Shown here piece after piece: positions 15,080-22,107 of a stretch of DNA of 55,433 nt. This DNA comes from a virus. Under the pieces are notes generated by a model. The model was not told the DNA's origin. It worked only from the letters and a program-made list of their open reading frames with translations, and did no database searches. Made by a program: the position numbers and the translations under genes. Position 1 is the first letter of the stretch. Every line of letters starts with the position of its first letter. Location of the stretch: IMG/VR virus record IMGVR_UViG_3300043449_001455, positions 1 to 55,433 of that record; one strand, written 5' to 3'.

Positions 15080-15530
15080 GGAATTGAACGGCAGCGACCA
15101 TTCAACAGTAGGCAATGGTGTCTGTAACCACCAAAACAGCAGGATTACTTCCACGTATCGCAACAAAAAGGGTGGAATAAAGAAGCGCCACCAGTGCAAA
15201 GACTGCGGGCACTGCTGGAGCACCGGTGCCGTTGGTCCGGGCCCGAAGCTCAGCCAGAGCGACGTGCTGGAGATTCTTGCCACGCCGCGGACCTTCACCA
15301 ATGTGGAGCTGGGCGAGCGGTACGGCGTGAGCCGCGAGACGATCCGCCAGGTGCGCTGCGGCATGATCCACAAGCACGTGGAATCGGTCGACGCGCGGCC
15401 TGATGGCAGCCGGTACTGCACCACCTGTGCCCACTTCAACCTTGGCAGCGGGTGCCGGATGCAGTTCCCGGATTTCGACGAGCTGGGGCCGGTGTTCGCC
15501 AGCGAATGCGAAACCTACTGCGCCGTGTAA
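15078..15530 (+). CDS. Zinc-finger plus HTH protein with Cys-rich tail
   Basis: 150 residues in three parts. Residues about 16-50 are a zinc finger (CNHQNSRITSTYRNKKGG, QCKDCGHCW), like the N-termini of transposase-type proteins. A helix-turn-helix follows (TFTNVELGERYGVSRETIRQ, about 75-95). The tail CTTCAHF..GSGCRMQFPDF..ASECETYC is the Cys module shared with two other proteins here. It is probably a DNA-binding regulator. Confidence 0.7.
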   Translation: MELNGSDHSTVGNGVCNHQNSRITSTYRNKKGGIKKRHQCKDCGHCWSTGAVGPGPKLSQSDVLEILATPRTFTNVELGERYGVSRETIRQVRCGMIHKHVESVDARPDGSRYCTTCAHFNLGSGCRMQFPDFDELGPVFASECETYCAV

Positions 15531-15599
15531 CGAATTGTTAAGACGCTGTGGCTCCTGCCCGGATGCCCGGCACAATTAGCCCGTCCACCTCTCCAACCC

Positions 15600-15722
15600 A
15601 TGAAGCGACTGCTGATTCTCCTTATCCCCATTGTCACGATCGCCGTGATCGTCAACGAGCACGCCAACAGCTGCCGCATCGCCCATCACCCTTCTGCCGG
15701 GCCGATGCCCGTTTGCGAATGA
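15600..15722 (+). CDS. Small secreted or membrane peptide
   Basis: 40 residues, MKRLLILLIPIVTIAVIVNE..., a short positively charged start and one hydrophobic segment, followed by a 20-residue tail with two cysteines. A TGTAACG word at 15527 lies in the 69-bp gap upstream and may mark a promoter. The next gene overlaps its stop by 4 nt. Export or membrane insertion is inferred. Confidence 0.55.
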   Translation: MKRLLILLIPIVTIAVIVNEHANSCRIAHHPSAGPMPVCE

Positions 15723-15910
15723 CTGAGCGCAACTACCACTTCACCATCCCGCAGTCGAACGTCTTCGACTACGTCACCGCTGCCAGCTTTACCGATGCCA
15801 AAGCCAAAGCCTTCGCCGAATACGGCCCCTGGTGGAGCCTCATCGAGTGGCTCGACGCGGATGACAACGATCAACGACGCGCTGGCACCCTGGATGACCG
15901 TTCGCTCTGA
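15719..15910 (+). CDS. Hypothetical protein
   Basis: 63 residues, MTERNYHFTIPQSNVFDYVT followed by AASFTDAKAKAFAEYG. The pattern suggests a small alpha/beta protein and resembles small picocyanobacterial proteins with a 'tAdsfeeAkakA' stretch. ATGA overlap with the peptide gene upstream. Function unknown. Confidence 0.55.
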   Translation: MTERNYHFTIPQSNVFDYVTAASFTDAKAKAFAEYGPWWSLIEWLDADDNDQRRAGTLDDRSL

Positions 15911-16115
15911 TGTCGACTGGGACTCATGCCCGGACAAGCTGTGGGACGAGCTGCTTGAGCAGGCACCCAGGCTGGCGACCATCAGCCGGTTCTGGTTCCT
16001 GAAGGGCATCCACCGCGCCATTACCGAGATGGAGCGCAAGATCGACGACAAGCCGCTGTGGCCCACACGTCAAGACCTTATCGATCACCTGAATTCGATC
16101 AATGCACCCAACTGA
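15861..16115 (+). CDS. Hypothetical protein
   Basis: 84 residues from the ATG at 15861, or 73 from 15894; neither has a clear ribosome site. The former overlaps the previous gene by 50 nt, the latter by 17. It is soluble and helical (KGIHRAITEMERKIDD) with PTRQDLIDHL near the end. Function unknown. Confidence 0.5.
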   Translation: MTTINDALAPWMTVRSDVDWDSCPDKLWDELLEQAPRLATISRFWFLKGIHRAITEMERKIDDKPLWPTRQDLIDHLNSINAPN

Positions 16116-16491
16116 AGACGACTTCCGGCTGATCCCGGAAACCTTGATCTACATGCAGACGCGCACCATCAATGCGCTGCTGCGGGGCGGGTTCTTCACC
16201 GCCGAGCAGATCATGATGGCCAGCACGGCCGACCTGATGAACCTCAAGAATTTCGGCGTGCAGTCGCTGGCTGAGGTTGCCGCCTGGCGCCAAGCGCTTA
16301 TAGAGCCCGATCCAGTGCTTTATCGCGAGACCCATCAAGCGGTCACGGCAGCGCTGAACGAATGCGGCAGCTGCATGGCTGATCAGGAGGCTGTTGCGGC
16401 AATGCGGGTGGTCTGGAGCCGAATCGCTCGCGGGCCGTTCACCGCCACCCGGATCCGCCAGATGCTGATGCCGCCGGAGGTGCAGGCCTGA
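16102..16491 (+). CDS. RNA polymerase alpha-CTD-like protein
   Basis: 129 residues. Residues about 14-62 (MQTRTINALLRGGFFTAEQI, LMNLKNFGVQSLAEVAAW) follow the helix-hairpin-helix pattern of the alpha-subunit C-terminal domain (lsvRt.N.L...gi.t..dLl..t...L...kNfG.kSl.Ev). The N-terminal assembly domains of a true alpha subunit are absent. The other half (AVTAALNECGSCMADQEAVA...) is unrelated. A role as DNA- or polymerase-contacting mimic that redirects host transcription is inferred; generic HhH DNA binding is the alternative. Confidence 0.7.
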   Translation: MHPTEDDFRLIPETLIYMQTRTINALLRGGFFTAEQIMMASTADLMNLKNFGVQSLAEVAAWRQALIEPDPVLYRETHQAVTAALNECGSCMADQEAVAAMRVVWSRIARGPFTATRIRQMLMPPEVQA

Positions 16492-16494
16492 GCC

Positions 16495-16761
16495 ATGGGC
16501 TACTTCAACTGCGCTTCGACCAAGGAGGCCTACTACCTGTCGATGGCCAACCGGCCGCGGCCGAAAAACGGAACCAGCACCTATCGCGGGGTGTCACGCA
16601 GCAGCAGCCCGAACTTGCCGTGGCGTGCAGCGCTGGGCTACCGCGGCGCCCGCTACTACCTCGGATCGTTTGCCACCGAGCGGGAGGCGGCACTGGCGTA
16701 CAACGAGGCAGCGCTGCGGATCATTGGTGAGCATGCTGTGATCAATGAGGTGGGCGAATGA
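16495..16761 (+). CDS. Stand-alone AP2 DNA-binding domain protein
   Basis: 88 residues. STYRGVSRSSSPNLPWRAAL, then YLGSFATEREAALAYNEAAL and FGE-like IIGEHAVINEV is an AP2/ERF fold. Phage AP2 domains usually sit at the end of HNH homing nucleases; here no HNH residues occur in or beside the protein. It may be a remnant or a pure DNA-binding protein. A second possible start is the ATG at 16543. Confidence 0.8.
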   Translation: MGYFNCASTKEAYYLSMANRPRPKNGTSTYRGVSRSSSPNLPWRAALGYRGARYYLGSFATEREAALAYNEAALRIIGEHAVINEVGE

Positions 16762-17099
16762 CCCACCCCATCACCCCACCGCCGGAGCTGGTGCAGCAGT
16801 GGGTTGAAGAAACGCGCTCGCATGATTGCATTGGCTCTTATCCAGAAGACCTTGAGCAGCGAATTGCTACCCGCGCCGCCCAATGGGGCGCCGACCAGGA
16901 GCTGGAGGCGTGCTGCCAGTACTTTGCCCGCGATCTCCGTGAAAGTCTTGCGCTAGAACTCCGCGCCGCCCGCCGCCCCAAGCCTCAAACGCTAAACAGC
17001 ATTGCCTTGCAAATGCTGGGCACAATCGAGCGCGACGCGCACTATCTGCCCGAGATCACCGACACCATCCGCCGCGCCCTAGAGGCCCTGCCCGAATGA
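16758..17099 (+). CDS. Picocyanobacterial-type hypothetical protein
   Basis: 113 residues, MTHPITPPPELVQQWVEET..., then RAAQWGADQELEACCQYF, then ARRPKPQTLNSIALQML, ending IRRALEALPE. I know this ordered set of short motifs from many Synechococcus/Cyanobium hypothetical proteins. Function unknown. A truncated relative lies at 14237-14383. Confidence 0.7.
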   Translation: MTHPITPPPELVQQWVEETRSHDCIGSYPEDLEQRIATRAAQWGADQELEACCQYFARDLRESLALELRAARRPKPQTLNSIALQMLGTIERDAHYLPEITDTIRRALEALPE

Positions 17100-17305
17100 C
17101 TTACGTTTCAGGCCATAGCCAAGAAATACGAGGGCTGCTTGATGCTTTGGGCATTTCGCATGAAGCCGTTACAGTTCGCTTGCTTGTTGAACCCGATCAA
17201 CTTGTTCGAGTTCAAGTAGAGCGGCTGGTTACTGCTGACGAGATAGGTGAGATAACAGAGTGGGTTCTCAAGCACGGCATCAAAGCGGAGCAACTCGATG
17301 ACTGA
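17096..17305 (+). CDS. Hypothetical protein
   Basis: 69 residues, ATGA overlap upstream, 8-nt overlap downstream. It has a beta-rich core (VTVRLLVEPDQLVRVQVERL) followed by an acidic helix. The DNA is AT-richer than its neighbours, suggesting a recent arrival. No family recognised. Confidence 0.6.
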   Translation: MTYVSGHSQEIRGLLDALGISHEAVTVRLLVEPDQLVRVQVERLVTADEIGEITEWVLKHGIKAEQLDD

Positions 17306-17699
17306 CTACCTCTCTCTGCGGATCAGCGCCGTCAGCGCCCGTTGCAAGTTCGGCGCCATGATCCACGACTGGTATCGCTGCAATGGCTGGCAGCGCTGGG
17401 CCTTGGCATCCTGGGCTGAATCAGCAGGCTTCCATGCCATTCCCTATGGCCGGATACCTGACATCTTTGGCGGCACTGCCGGGGAACTGTCAAGGCAAGA
17501 CTTCGAAGCCCTCGCTGAAGCGAACCGCCGGCTTGCTGCTAGGGACTACGGCACCTTCGCCAACTACCGGGATGCGCAGGCCATCAGCAATGGCGTACCA
17601 CTGCTCCATGAGAGCGGCGCACCTTGGTCCGCTTCTGACTTCTGGGCCTGCTATTGCGGGCTGCTTGCACCCACCCGCCCCTTGACTCGCCATGACTGA
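17298..17699 (+). CDS. Hypothetical protein
   Basis: 133 residues, Trp- and Ala-rich (DWYRCNGWQRWALASWAESA), with a helical middle (DFEALAEANRRLAARDYGTF). No membrane helix, no recognised motif. It overlaps both neighbours by 8 nt (ATGACTGA-type junctions), the usual spacing in this cluster. Confidence 0.6.
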   Translation: MTDYLSLRISAVSARCKFGAMIHDWYRCNGWQRWALASWAESAGFHAIPYGRIPDIFGGTAGELSRQDFEALAEANRRLAARDYGTFANYRDAQAISNGVPLLHESGAPWSASDFWACYCGLLAPTRPLTRHD

Positions 17700-17976
17700 C
17701 TACCGCGCCCTGTGCGCCCGCATGGCTGACGAGCTGGATCATTACCGCCAGCTCCTAATGGATGATCGCCGCGAGACTCATGCGTTGGCGGCTGAAGCTC
17801 GCGCGACCCTGGCCCAGCCCGAGCCGCAGGGGGCGACGGATGAGGAGCTGTACAACTACTGGATCAGCACCTCTCCAGAGTTTGGCTGCGCCGATCCTGT
17901 TGGTTTTGCCCGCGCCGTCCTCGCCCGCTGGGGCCGCCCCGCCATCAAGCCGGTGCCGCAGCAGGAGGCTGAGTGA
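17692..17976 (+). CDS. Picocyanobacterial-type modular hypothetical protein
   Basis: 94 residues. MTDYRALCARMADELDHYRQ opens it, EARATLAQPEPQGATDEEL forms the middle, and GFARAVLARWGRPAIKPVP the end. These blocks recur together in small Synechococcus/Cyanobium proteins. Function unknown. Confidence 0.65.
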   Translation: MTDYRALCARMADELDHYRQLLMDDRRETHALAAEARATLAQPEPQGATDEELYNYWISTSPEFGCADPVGFARAVLARWGRPAIKPVPQQEAE

Positions 17977-18260
17977 TGACTGACCTCTCCCCCGCCGCGC
18001 AGGCAGTCTTGACTGCCTTCGGCAAGCATCCCTTGCACGGTGACCACGTAGCCGAAACGCTGATGCACGGTGCGCTACCCGCCGCTCTCCGCGTTGCTGC
18101 GCAAACACTTGCCTACGAAGCTCACGGCGAAGGCTGGTTTGAGTTGGTCGTAGATGCTGCTGACCTTTATGCCATCGCCGCCGAGCTGGAGGGTGATGGA
18201 CCGGCTGTGTCGGCAGACAGGGAACCGGCCTCTATCGTGATCGACGCCAACCCACGATGA
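17976..18260 (+). CDS. Picocyanobacterial-type modular hypothetical protein
   Basis: 94 residues from the ATG at 17976 (TGATG overlap; a GTG one codon earlier is also in frame). MTDLSPAAQAVLTAFGKHP is followed by LPAALRVAAQTLAYEAHGEG and AADLYAIAAELEG, a module shared in diverged form with the protein at 13709. Function unknown. Confidence 0.65.
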   Translation: MTDLSPAAQAVLTAFGKHPLHGDHVAETLMHGALPAALRVAAQTLAYEAHGEGWFELVVDAADLYAIAAELEGDGPAVSADREPASIVIDANPR

Positions 18261-18346
18261 CCCTGCTTCAGTTCCTCTACCTCACAGGCGCCTACTGCGT
18301 CGTCTGCCTGCTGCTGATCTGCTTCTTCAAGAAAATTCTCCCATGA
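18257..18346 (+). CDS. Tiny membrane peptide
   Basis: 29 residues, nearly all hydrophobic with two central cysteines and a KK near the end (MTLLQFLYLTGAYCVVCLLL...). ATGA overlaps join it to both neighbours, which supports real translation despite the small size. Confidence 0.5.
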   Translation: MTLLQFLYLTGAYCVVCLLLICFFKKILP

Positions 18347-18501
18347 CCGTTGGCTATTACCGCATCCGCCTGCGGGATCCCGCTGGCAACATCAAGGTCT
18401 GGTGTACCTGGGCGGTCAGCGCCACCAATGCCCATTGGATGGCAGCTGAACTGCACCCCGGCTACCAGGTCGAAGTTCTTGGCTTGGAGGACGAATGGTG
18501 A
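18343..18501 (+). CDS. Small hypothetical protein
   Basis: 52 residues (MTVGYYRIRLRDPAGNIKVW...), a likely small beta-alpha unit with four Trp. It overlaps the membrane peptide by 4 nt and the next gene by 7 nt. Function unknown. Confidence 0.55.
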   Translation: MTVGYYRIRLRDPAGNIKVWCTWAVSATNAHWMAAELHPGYQVEVLGLEDEW

Positions 18502-18692
18502 TTCATTCTGAGCAAGGCGTCTGGCAGGGGCAGAACCATCCCTGCTACGGCGCCCACCCATCCGAATACGGGTTTACCCTGATGTTCCGGCCCTGGGTTT
18601 ACGACGGCACCCACGTTCGTTGGGGCCCCGGGTACGAGACCCATTCCGAAGCTCTCCTGGCCGCAAAGCGGCTCGCTGGACACGATGTTTGA
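18495..18692 (+). CDS. Small hypothetical protein
   Basis: 65 residues, His/Tyr/Gly-rich (CYGAHPSEYGFTLMFRPWVY), ending in a short basic helix (EALLAAKRLAGHDV). Overlap with both neighbours. No family recognised. Confidence 0.55.
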   Translation: MVIHSEQGVWQGQNHPCYGAHPSEYGFTLMFRPWVYDGTHVRWGPGYETHSEALLAAKRLAGHDV

Positions 18693-18897
18693 CTGCCACC
18701 CCACGACCGAACAGATGAAGGCCGAGTTCCTCGACGAGCTCTATGAGCAGTCGGGCCGTGACGACCTTCCCTATGCCCACCCTCTGCGCTCCACCTACAC
18801 CGGCCTCTGGCAGGAATTCACCCAGCGCTCGGCTGAAGAGGCCCGGCAGGCCTGGTGGGATGTGAAGCAGATCGATTCATCGGCATTCGATCGATGA
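18685..18897 (+). CDS. Small acidic hypothetical protein
   Basis: 70 residues, helical and acidic (MKAEFLDELYEQSGRDDL). It overlaps the kinase start by 4 nt. Function unknown. Confidence 0.6.
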   Translation: MFDCHPTTEQMKAEFLDELYEQSGRDDLPYAHPLRSTYTGLWQEFTQRSAEEARQAWWDVKQIDSSAFDR

Positions 18898-19427
18898 GCA
18901 GGATCATCGGCCTCTACAGCCCGGCGCCACAGTCGGGCAAGACCTTCGCGGCCACAGCGCTCGCGCACCAGGGCTTCCAGCCGATCAGCTTTGCCGAGCC
19001 ACTCAAGCAGATGGCTGTCGTCTTTCTTGAGAGCTTCGGCTACCGGGAGGATGAGGCCCTGAAGCTGGTTTGGGTCGACAAGCACAAGTATCTGCCCGAA
19101 CTTGGCTGCACAGCCCGGTGGCTGCTGCAGACCATCGGGACAGAGTGGGGCCGGCAGAAGATCGCCGACGATGTCTGGATCCGCTGCTGGCAAGCCCGGG
19201 TCGAGCGTCATGACAAGGTCGTGACAGACGACGTGCGCTTCCTCAACGAGGCCGAGGCGATCAAGGCTGCCGGTGGCGAGATGTGGAAGGTGGTACGGCG
19301 TTCTGCCGTACACGATGGCAGCCACGAATCGGAAGGTGCTCTGGACAATTGGGACGGATTTGATGCCGTGATCGATAATGACGGCAGTCTCGAAGATTTC
19401 CGTCGCAAGATCGACGCACTGCTCTGA
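18894..19427 (+). CDS. Deoxynucleoside monophosphate kinase-like protein
   Basis: 177 residues from the ATG at 18894. The P-loop is GLYSPAPQSGKTFAA near residues 6-20, followed by FQPISFAEPLKQMAV, a lid region rich in Trp/Arg, and VVTDDVRFLNEAEAIKAAGG, all features of phage dNMP kinases. It would phosphorylate dTMP or dGMP to the diphosphate and works with ThyX and dCTP deaminase encoded 3-4 kb away. Confidence 0.8.
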   Translation: MSRIIGLYSPAPQSGKTFAATALAHQGFQPISFAEPLKQMAVVFLESFGYREDEALKLVWVDKHKYLPELGCTARWLLQTIGTEWGRQKIADDVWIRCWQARVERHDKVVTDDVRFLNEAEAIKAAGGEMWKVVRRSAVHDGSHESEGALDNWDGFDAVIDNDGSLEDFRRKIDALL

Positions 19428-19765
19428 TGGCGATGATGCGGTTTCATGCAGGGCGGATGGTGCTCTACCTTGAGCACTCCGTCTGGCATGTCCGCATCAA
19501 GCTCGGCAACAGGCCCCACCAGCAGGTGGAGTCATCGCTGCAGACGCAACAGGCCGAAGCGGCGATCTTCAAAGCCGAACGGATTTACTCGGACCTCAAG
19601 CGCAAGCTGAACAGCAAGGCCGACAACAAGCCGCTGTGCTGGCAGTGCATCCACTGGGAGGGGCTGAAGGCGCAGTGCTCTTTCGGCTGGCCCGAAGCCC
19701 GCCAGACTGGTGGCAGATTTGCAGCCCAATGCTCGGTGTTCAAGGCATGCCCAACCCGACAGTGA
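19427..19765 (+). CDS. Hypothetical protein with C-terminal Cys module
   Basis: 112 residues. The N-terminal half (RMVLYLEHSVWHVRIKLGNR, then EAAIFKAERIYSDLKRK) resembles a small arm-binding or AP2-like beta sheet plus helix. The end CWQCIHWEG..AQCSFGWPEA..FAAQCSVF is the Cys module shared with 7535-7741 and 15078-15530. TGATG overlap with the kinase. Confidence 0.65.
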   Translation: MAMMRFHAGRMVLYLEHSVWHVRIKLGNRPHQQVESSLQTQQAEAAIFKAERIYSDLKRKLNSKADNKPLCWQCIHWEGLKAQCSFGWPEARQTGGRFAAQCSVFKACPTRQ

Positions 19766-19920
19766 TCAGCTCGATGGAGCGCGACGGCGGCACGATCGAA
19801 ACGCTTGAGCCCGCTGGTGGTGGTGAGCTGTACTACCGCAGCTGCGCCAACGGCTACTGCCGGTATTCGAGCGACCTGTGGCAGGCCGAGATCTACCTCG
19901 ACCACCTGCTGGCTCGGTGA
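19747..19920 (+). CDS. Small hypothetical protein
   Basis: 57 residues (MPNPTVISSMERDGGTIETL...), beta-rich with SCANGYCRYSSDLWQAEIYL near the end. It overlaps the previous gene by 19 nt and is the last plus-strand gene of the block; the HNH gene converges from the right. Confidence 0.55.
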   Translation: MPNPTVISSMERDGGTIETLEPAGGGELYYRSCANGYCRYSSDLWQAEIYLDHLLAR

Positions 19921-20015
19921 ATGGTTGGGAGGTGGCGCCGGCTCTCGCACCTGCACGCCTCACCGCAGCCCCCCTGCTACGGAATGCCCAGCGATTAGAT
20001 CGTTGGACCGGAAGC

Positions 20016-20372
20016 CTAGCAGGAATTCCGGCCGCCGTCCTGCTCCAGCCACTGCAGGATTGCCTGCTCCTGGAGCTCAGAGTGGAACGACTGCGAGCGG
20101 AACCAGCCCTCCCAGTCGTGGTGCATCTTGTGGCTGTTGCAAGCCAGGCAGCAGGCCACCAGGTTCTCGCGGACGGTGAGCCCGCCCTTCACCTTCGGCA
20201 CCACGTGATCAAGCGTCGCAGAGCGCCCCAGTGGCTCCCGGCAGTACGCGCAGGCATAGTCCCAAGCCAGAAGGATCTGGTCACGGAACCGGAGCTTCGC
20301 CTCCTTCCTCGGGATCAGCTCGGTCTCCGAGATCTGATGATCCACCTGGCTCCTGGGGTAGGGGAAAGGCAT
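20016..20372 (-). CDS. HNH endonuclease
   Basis: 118 residues. ACAYCREPLG, then ATLDHVVPKVKGGLTVRENL, then VACCLACNSHKM are the CxxC-DH-CxxCN signature of an HNH nuclease with a structural zinc. VPRKEAKLRFRD-type basic residues precede it. It may be a homing or packaging nuclease; its place beside the integrase does not decide. Its start lies 92 nt inside the upstream gene. Confidence 0.88.
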   Translation of the reverse strand: MPFPYPRSQVDHQISETELIPRKEAKLRFRDQILLAWDYACAYCREPLGRSATLDHVVPKVKGGLTVRENLVACCLACNSHKMHHDWEGWFRSQSFHSELQEQAILQWLEQDGGRNSC

Positions 20373-20514
20373 CCAGTTCGATGTCGACGATGTGCTCGTC
20401 GTCGGGGATGAACTCAGCGATCCGCGAGTAGGTGTTCGCGAGGAATTCCTCGATGGAATCCTCGTCGCTATGCACCACGACCTTGGCGGCCACTTCCAAC
20501 AGGTAGGTCGCCAT
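20281..20514 (-). CDS. Small acidic hypothetical protein
   Basis: 77 residues from the ATG at 20514 (MATYLLEVAAKVVVHSDEDS, then EEFLANTYSRIAEFIPDDEH), a small alpha/beta acidic protein. The last 30 residues are low-complexity and overlap the HNH start in another frame. It is the first gene of this short minus-strand pair. Confidence 0.55.
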   Translation of the reverse strand: MATYLLEVAAKVVVHSDEDSIEEFLANTYSRIAEFIPDDEHIVDIELDAFPLPQEPGGSSDLGDRADPEEGGEAPVP

Positions 20515-20649
20515 CGGCGCCACCGGCAAGGTCTCGAACCACGGTAGCCACTGCAACCGCACTGAACGATTTCTTTGGGATCACTGCGGGATTCGGACGT
20601 GCGCGTAAGAAATACGGACGTGTTCGTAAGGTACGAACAATTGATGAAA
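20515..20649. promoter_or_regulatory. Upstream repeats and palindrome beside tRNA-Lys
   Basis: The 16-mer CGGACGTG(CG/TT)CGTAAG occurs twice (20594-20609, 20615-20630). The second copy runs into the perfect palindrome TGTTCGTA-AGG-TACGAACA (20621-20639). It precedes the minus-strand pair ending at 20016 and may be an operator or additional integrase/excisionase binding DNA. Confidence 0.5.
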
Positions 20650-20724
20650 TGGTGAGCCGGGAGGGATTCGAACCCTCGGCCAGTTGATTAAAAGTCAACT
20701 GCTCTACCCCTGAGCTACCGGCTC
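20650..20724 (-). tRNA. tRNA-Lys(UUU) with encoded CCA
   Basis: A complete cloverleaf reads on the minus strand. The acceptor GAGCCGG pairs with CCGGCTC and the D stem is GCTC/GAGC. The anticodon stem GTTGA/TCAAC encloses loop CTTTTAA (anticodon UUU). The T stem is GAGGG/CCCTC with loop TTCGAAT. The discriminator A is followed by encoded CCA (20652-20650). It lies 244 bp from the integrase gene, with its 5' end facing the integrase. Confidence 0.97.
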
Positions 20725-20730
20725 CAAGCC

Positions 20731-20960
20731 TGCGCGAATGCTGCGCGAACGGCTATTTTGCTACTTGCTAACCCCTTGCGTTCAAATGCAAATTTGCCGT
20801 CGATCAACTGATTAAAAGTCTCTTTCTATGGTCTCACGGAACTTCACGGAATCTCATTAAGTATCTGAATAACCGGCATTTATTAGGATTGCTTTTTCCG
20901 CGCCGTTCGCGCAACTTACCGCAAATTCGCGCAAATCTGCGCGAATAGTGCGCGAACGGA
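20731..20960. other. Candidate attP: arm-type repeats around a tRNA-like core
   Basis: A 22-mer TGCGCGAAT..TGCGCGAACGG occurs at 20731-20752 and 20938-20959 with two mismatches. Inverted half-sites lie at 20903-20913 and 20925-20933, making six TGCGCGAA half-sites. Between them, 20809-20820 (TGATTAAAAGTC) repeats the anticodon-loop region of tRNA-Lys (20685-20696). Read on the minus strand it continues CTTTTAATCAGTTGATCG, like a tRNA 3' half. Arm sites around a tRNA-derived core beside int is the usual attP design; the crossover point is inferred. Confidence 0.6.
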
Positions 20961-20967
20961 GGGACGC

Positions 20968-22107
20968 ATGAAGCGTGACTGGAAGCCCGATACGAAGGTG
21001 GCCGGCCTGGGCCTGATGGTCATGCCGAGCGGGGTGTCGACCTGGTATCTGCGCTACCGCGAACCGGGCGGCAAACAGCAGCACCACAAGATCGGCCGGG
21101 CCGATGTCCTCAACCGCACGCTGGCCCGCGAGGAGGCGCAGAAGATCCTCGTGGCCGCCGCCCAGGGCAAGTCGCCCACCAGCGCCCGCCAGGAGCTGCG
21201 CACGGCCCCGACCATGGCCGACCTGTACCGGCGGATGGTCGCCGAGCACTACCCGAAACTGCGCCCGGGCACCGCAAAGAACTACAAGAGCATCTGGGAC
21301 GTTCACATCATCCCCAAGCTCGGCCGGCACAAGATCCAGGCGGTCACCAGCGCCGACGTGATGAAGCTGTTGATGCGAATCCGGCCGATCCAAGCCAACC
21401 GGTGCCTGGCAGTGCTGCGCAAGGCGTTCAACCTCGCGATCCTGTGGCAGCTGCGCCCCGACAACCCCTGCTCCAAGGTGCCGAGCAACACCGAGCGCAA
21501 GCGGCGGCGCTATCTGTCAAACGAAGAGCGGCAGCGGCTGGTGGCTGCACTGGATGCGATAGCCACGTCGCCACTGCGGTGGCGTTTCGCGCAGCTGGTG
21601 CGGTTGCTGATGCTGACGGGGTGCCGGGTGGGTGAGATCTGCCGCGGCAGGTGGGATTGGGTCGACGAGAAGGCAGGGCTGATGGTGATCCCGCCAGAGA
21701 GTCACAAAACCGGCCAGAAGGTGGGCCACGAGCGCGTAGTGCATATTCCTCCTGCAGGAATTCTCATCTTGAGAGAACTGCGTCTCAAATCGAATACACA
21801 GTGGATTATCGCAGGGGATGGCGACGGCCACCTAGTGGGGTATCAGAAGCTCTGGGAGGAGTTGATGCGCATCGCTGAAATCAAAAATTTCCGCGTGCAT
21901 GATGCTCGGCATCACTGGGCATCGGTGGCGATCACCAAGGTCGGCTTGACGCTGCCACAGGTCGGCAGCCTGCTTGGCCATGCCAGCCCGCTCACCACCA
22001 GCCGCTATGCCCACCTGCTGGAAGATGGCGCACAGGCGATGGCCGGAGCCGTTGCCGATCAGATTGGCGTCGGATCGTCGCCGTCCTGGAAGCGACAGGC
22101 GATGTAG
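20968..22107 (+). CDS. int: Tyrosine recombinase integrase
   Basis: 379 residues. The N-terminal arm-binding sheet (GLGLMVMPSGVSTWYLRYRE) is followed by a SAM-like core-binding domain (about 82-175) and the catalytic domain. Catalytic residues are R220 (TGCRVGEI), K247, H311 and R314 (HDARHH), H338 (LLGHAS) and Y347 (TTSRYAHL). GGAGGGACGC precedes the ATG. It integrates the phage at a host tRNA gene, probably through the attP just upstream. The 3' end overlaps a convergent gene by 49 nt. Confidence 0.95.
   Translation: MKRDWKPDTKVAGLGLMVMPSGVSTWYLRYREPGGKQQHHKIGRADVLNRTLAREEAQKILVAAAQGKSPTSARQELRTAPTMADLYRRMVAEHYPKLRPGTAKNYKSIWDVHIIPKLGRHKIQAVTSADVMKLLMRIRPIQANRCLAVLRKAFNLAILWQLRPDNPCSKVPSNTERKRRRYLSNEERQRLVAALDAIATSPLRWRFAQLVRLLMLTGCRVGEICRGRWDWVDEKAGLMVIPPESHKTGQKVGHERVVHIPPAGILILRELRLKSNTQWIIAGDGDGHLVGYQKLWEELMRIAEIKNFRVHDARHHWASVAITKVGLTLPQVGSLLGHASPLTTSRYAHLLEDGAQAMAGAVADQIGVGSSPSWKRQAM

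Noticed and set aside
20650-20724. tRNA-Lys as a host attL boundary of an integrated prophage
   Set aside because: The contig closes on itself and no host genes flank the tRNA. Its 5' end, not its 3' end, faces the integrase.
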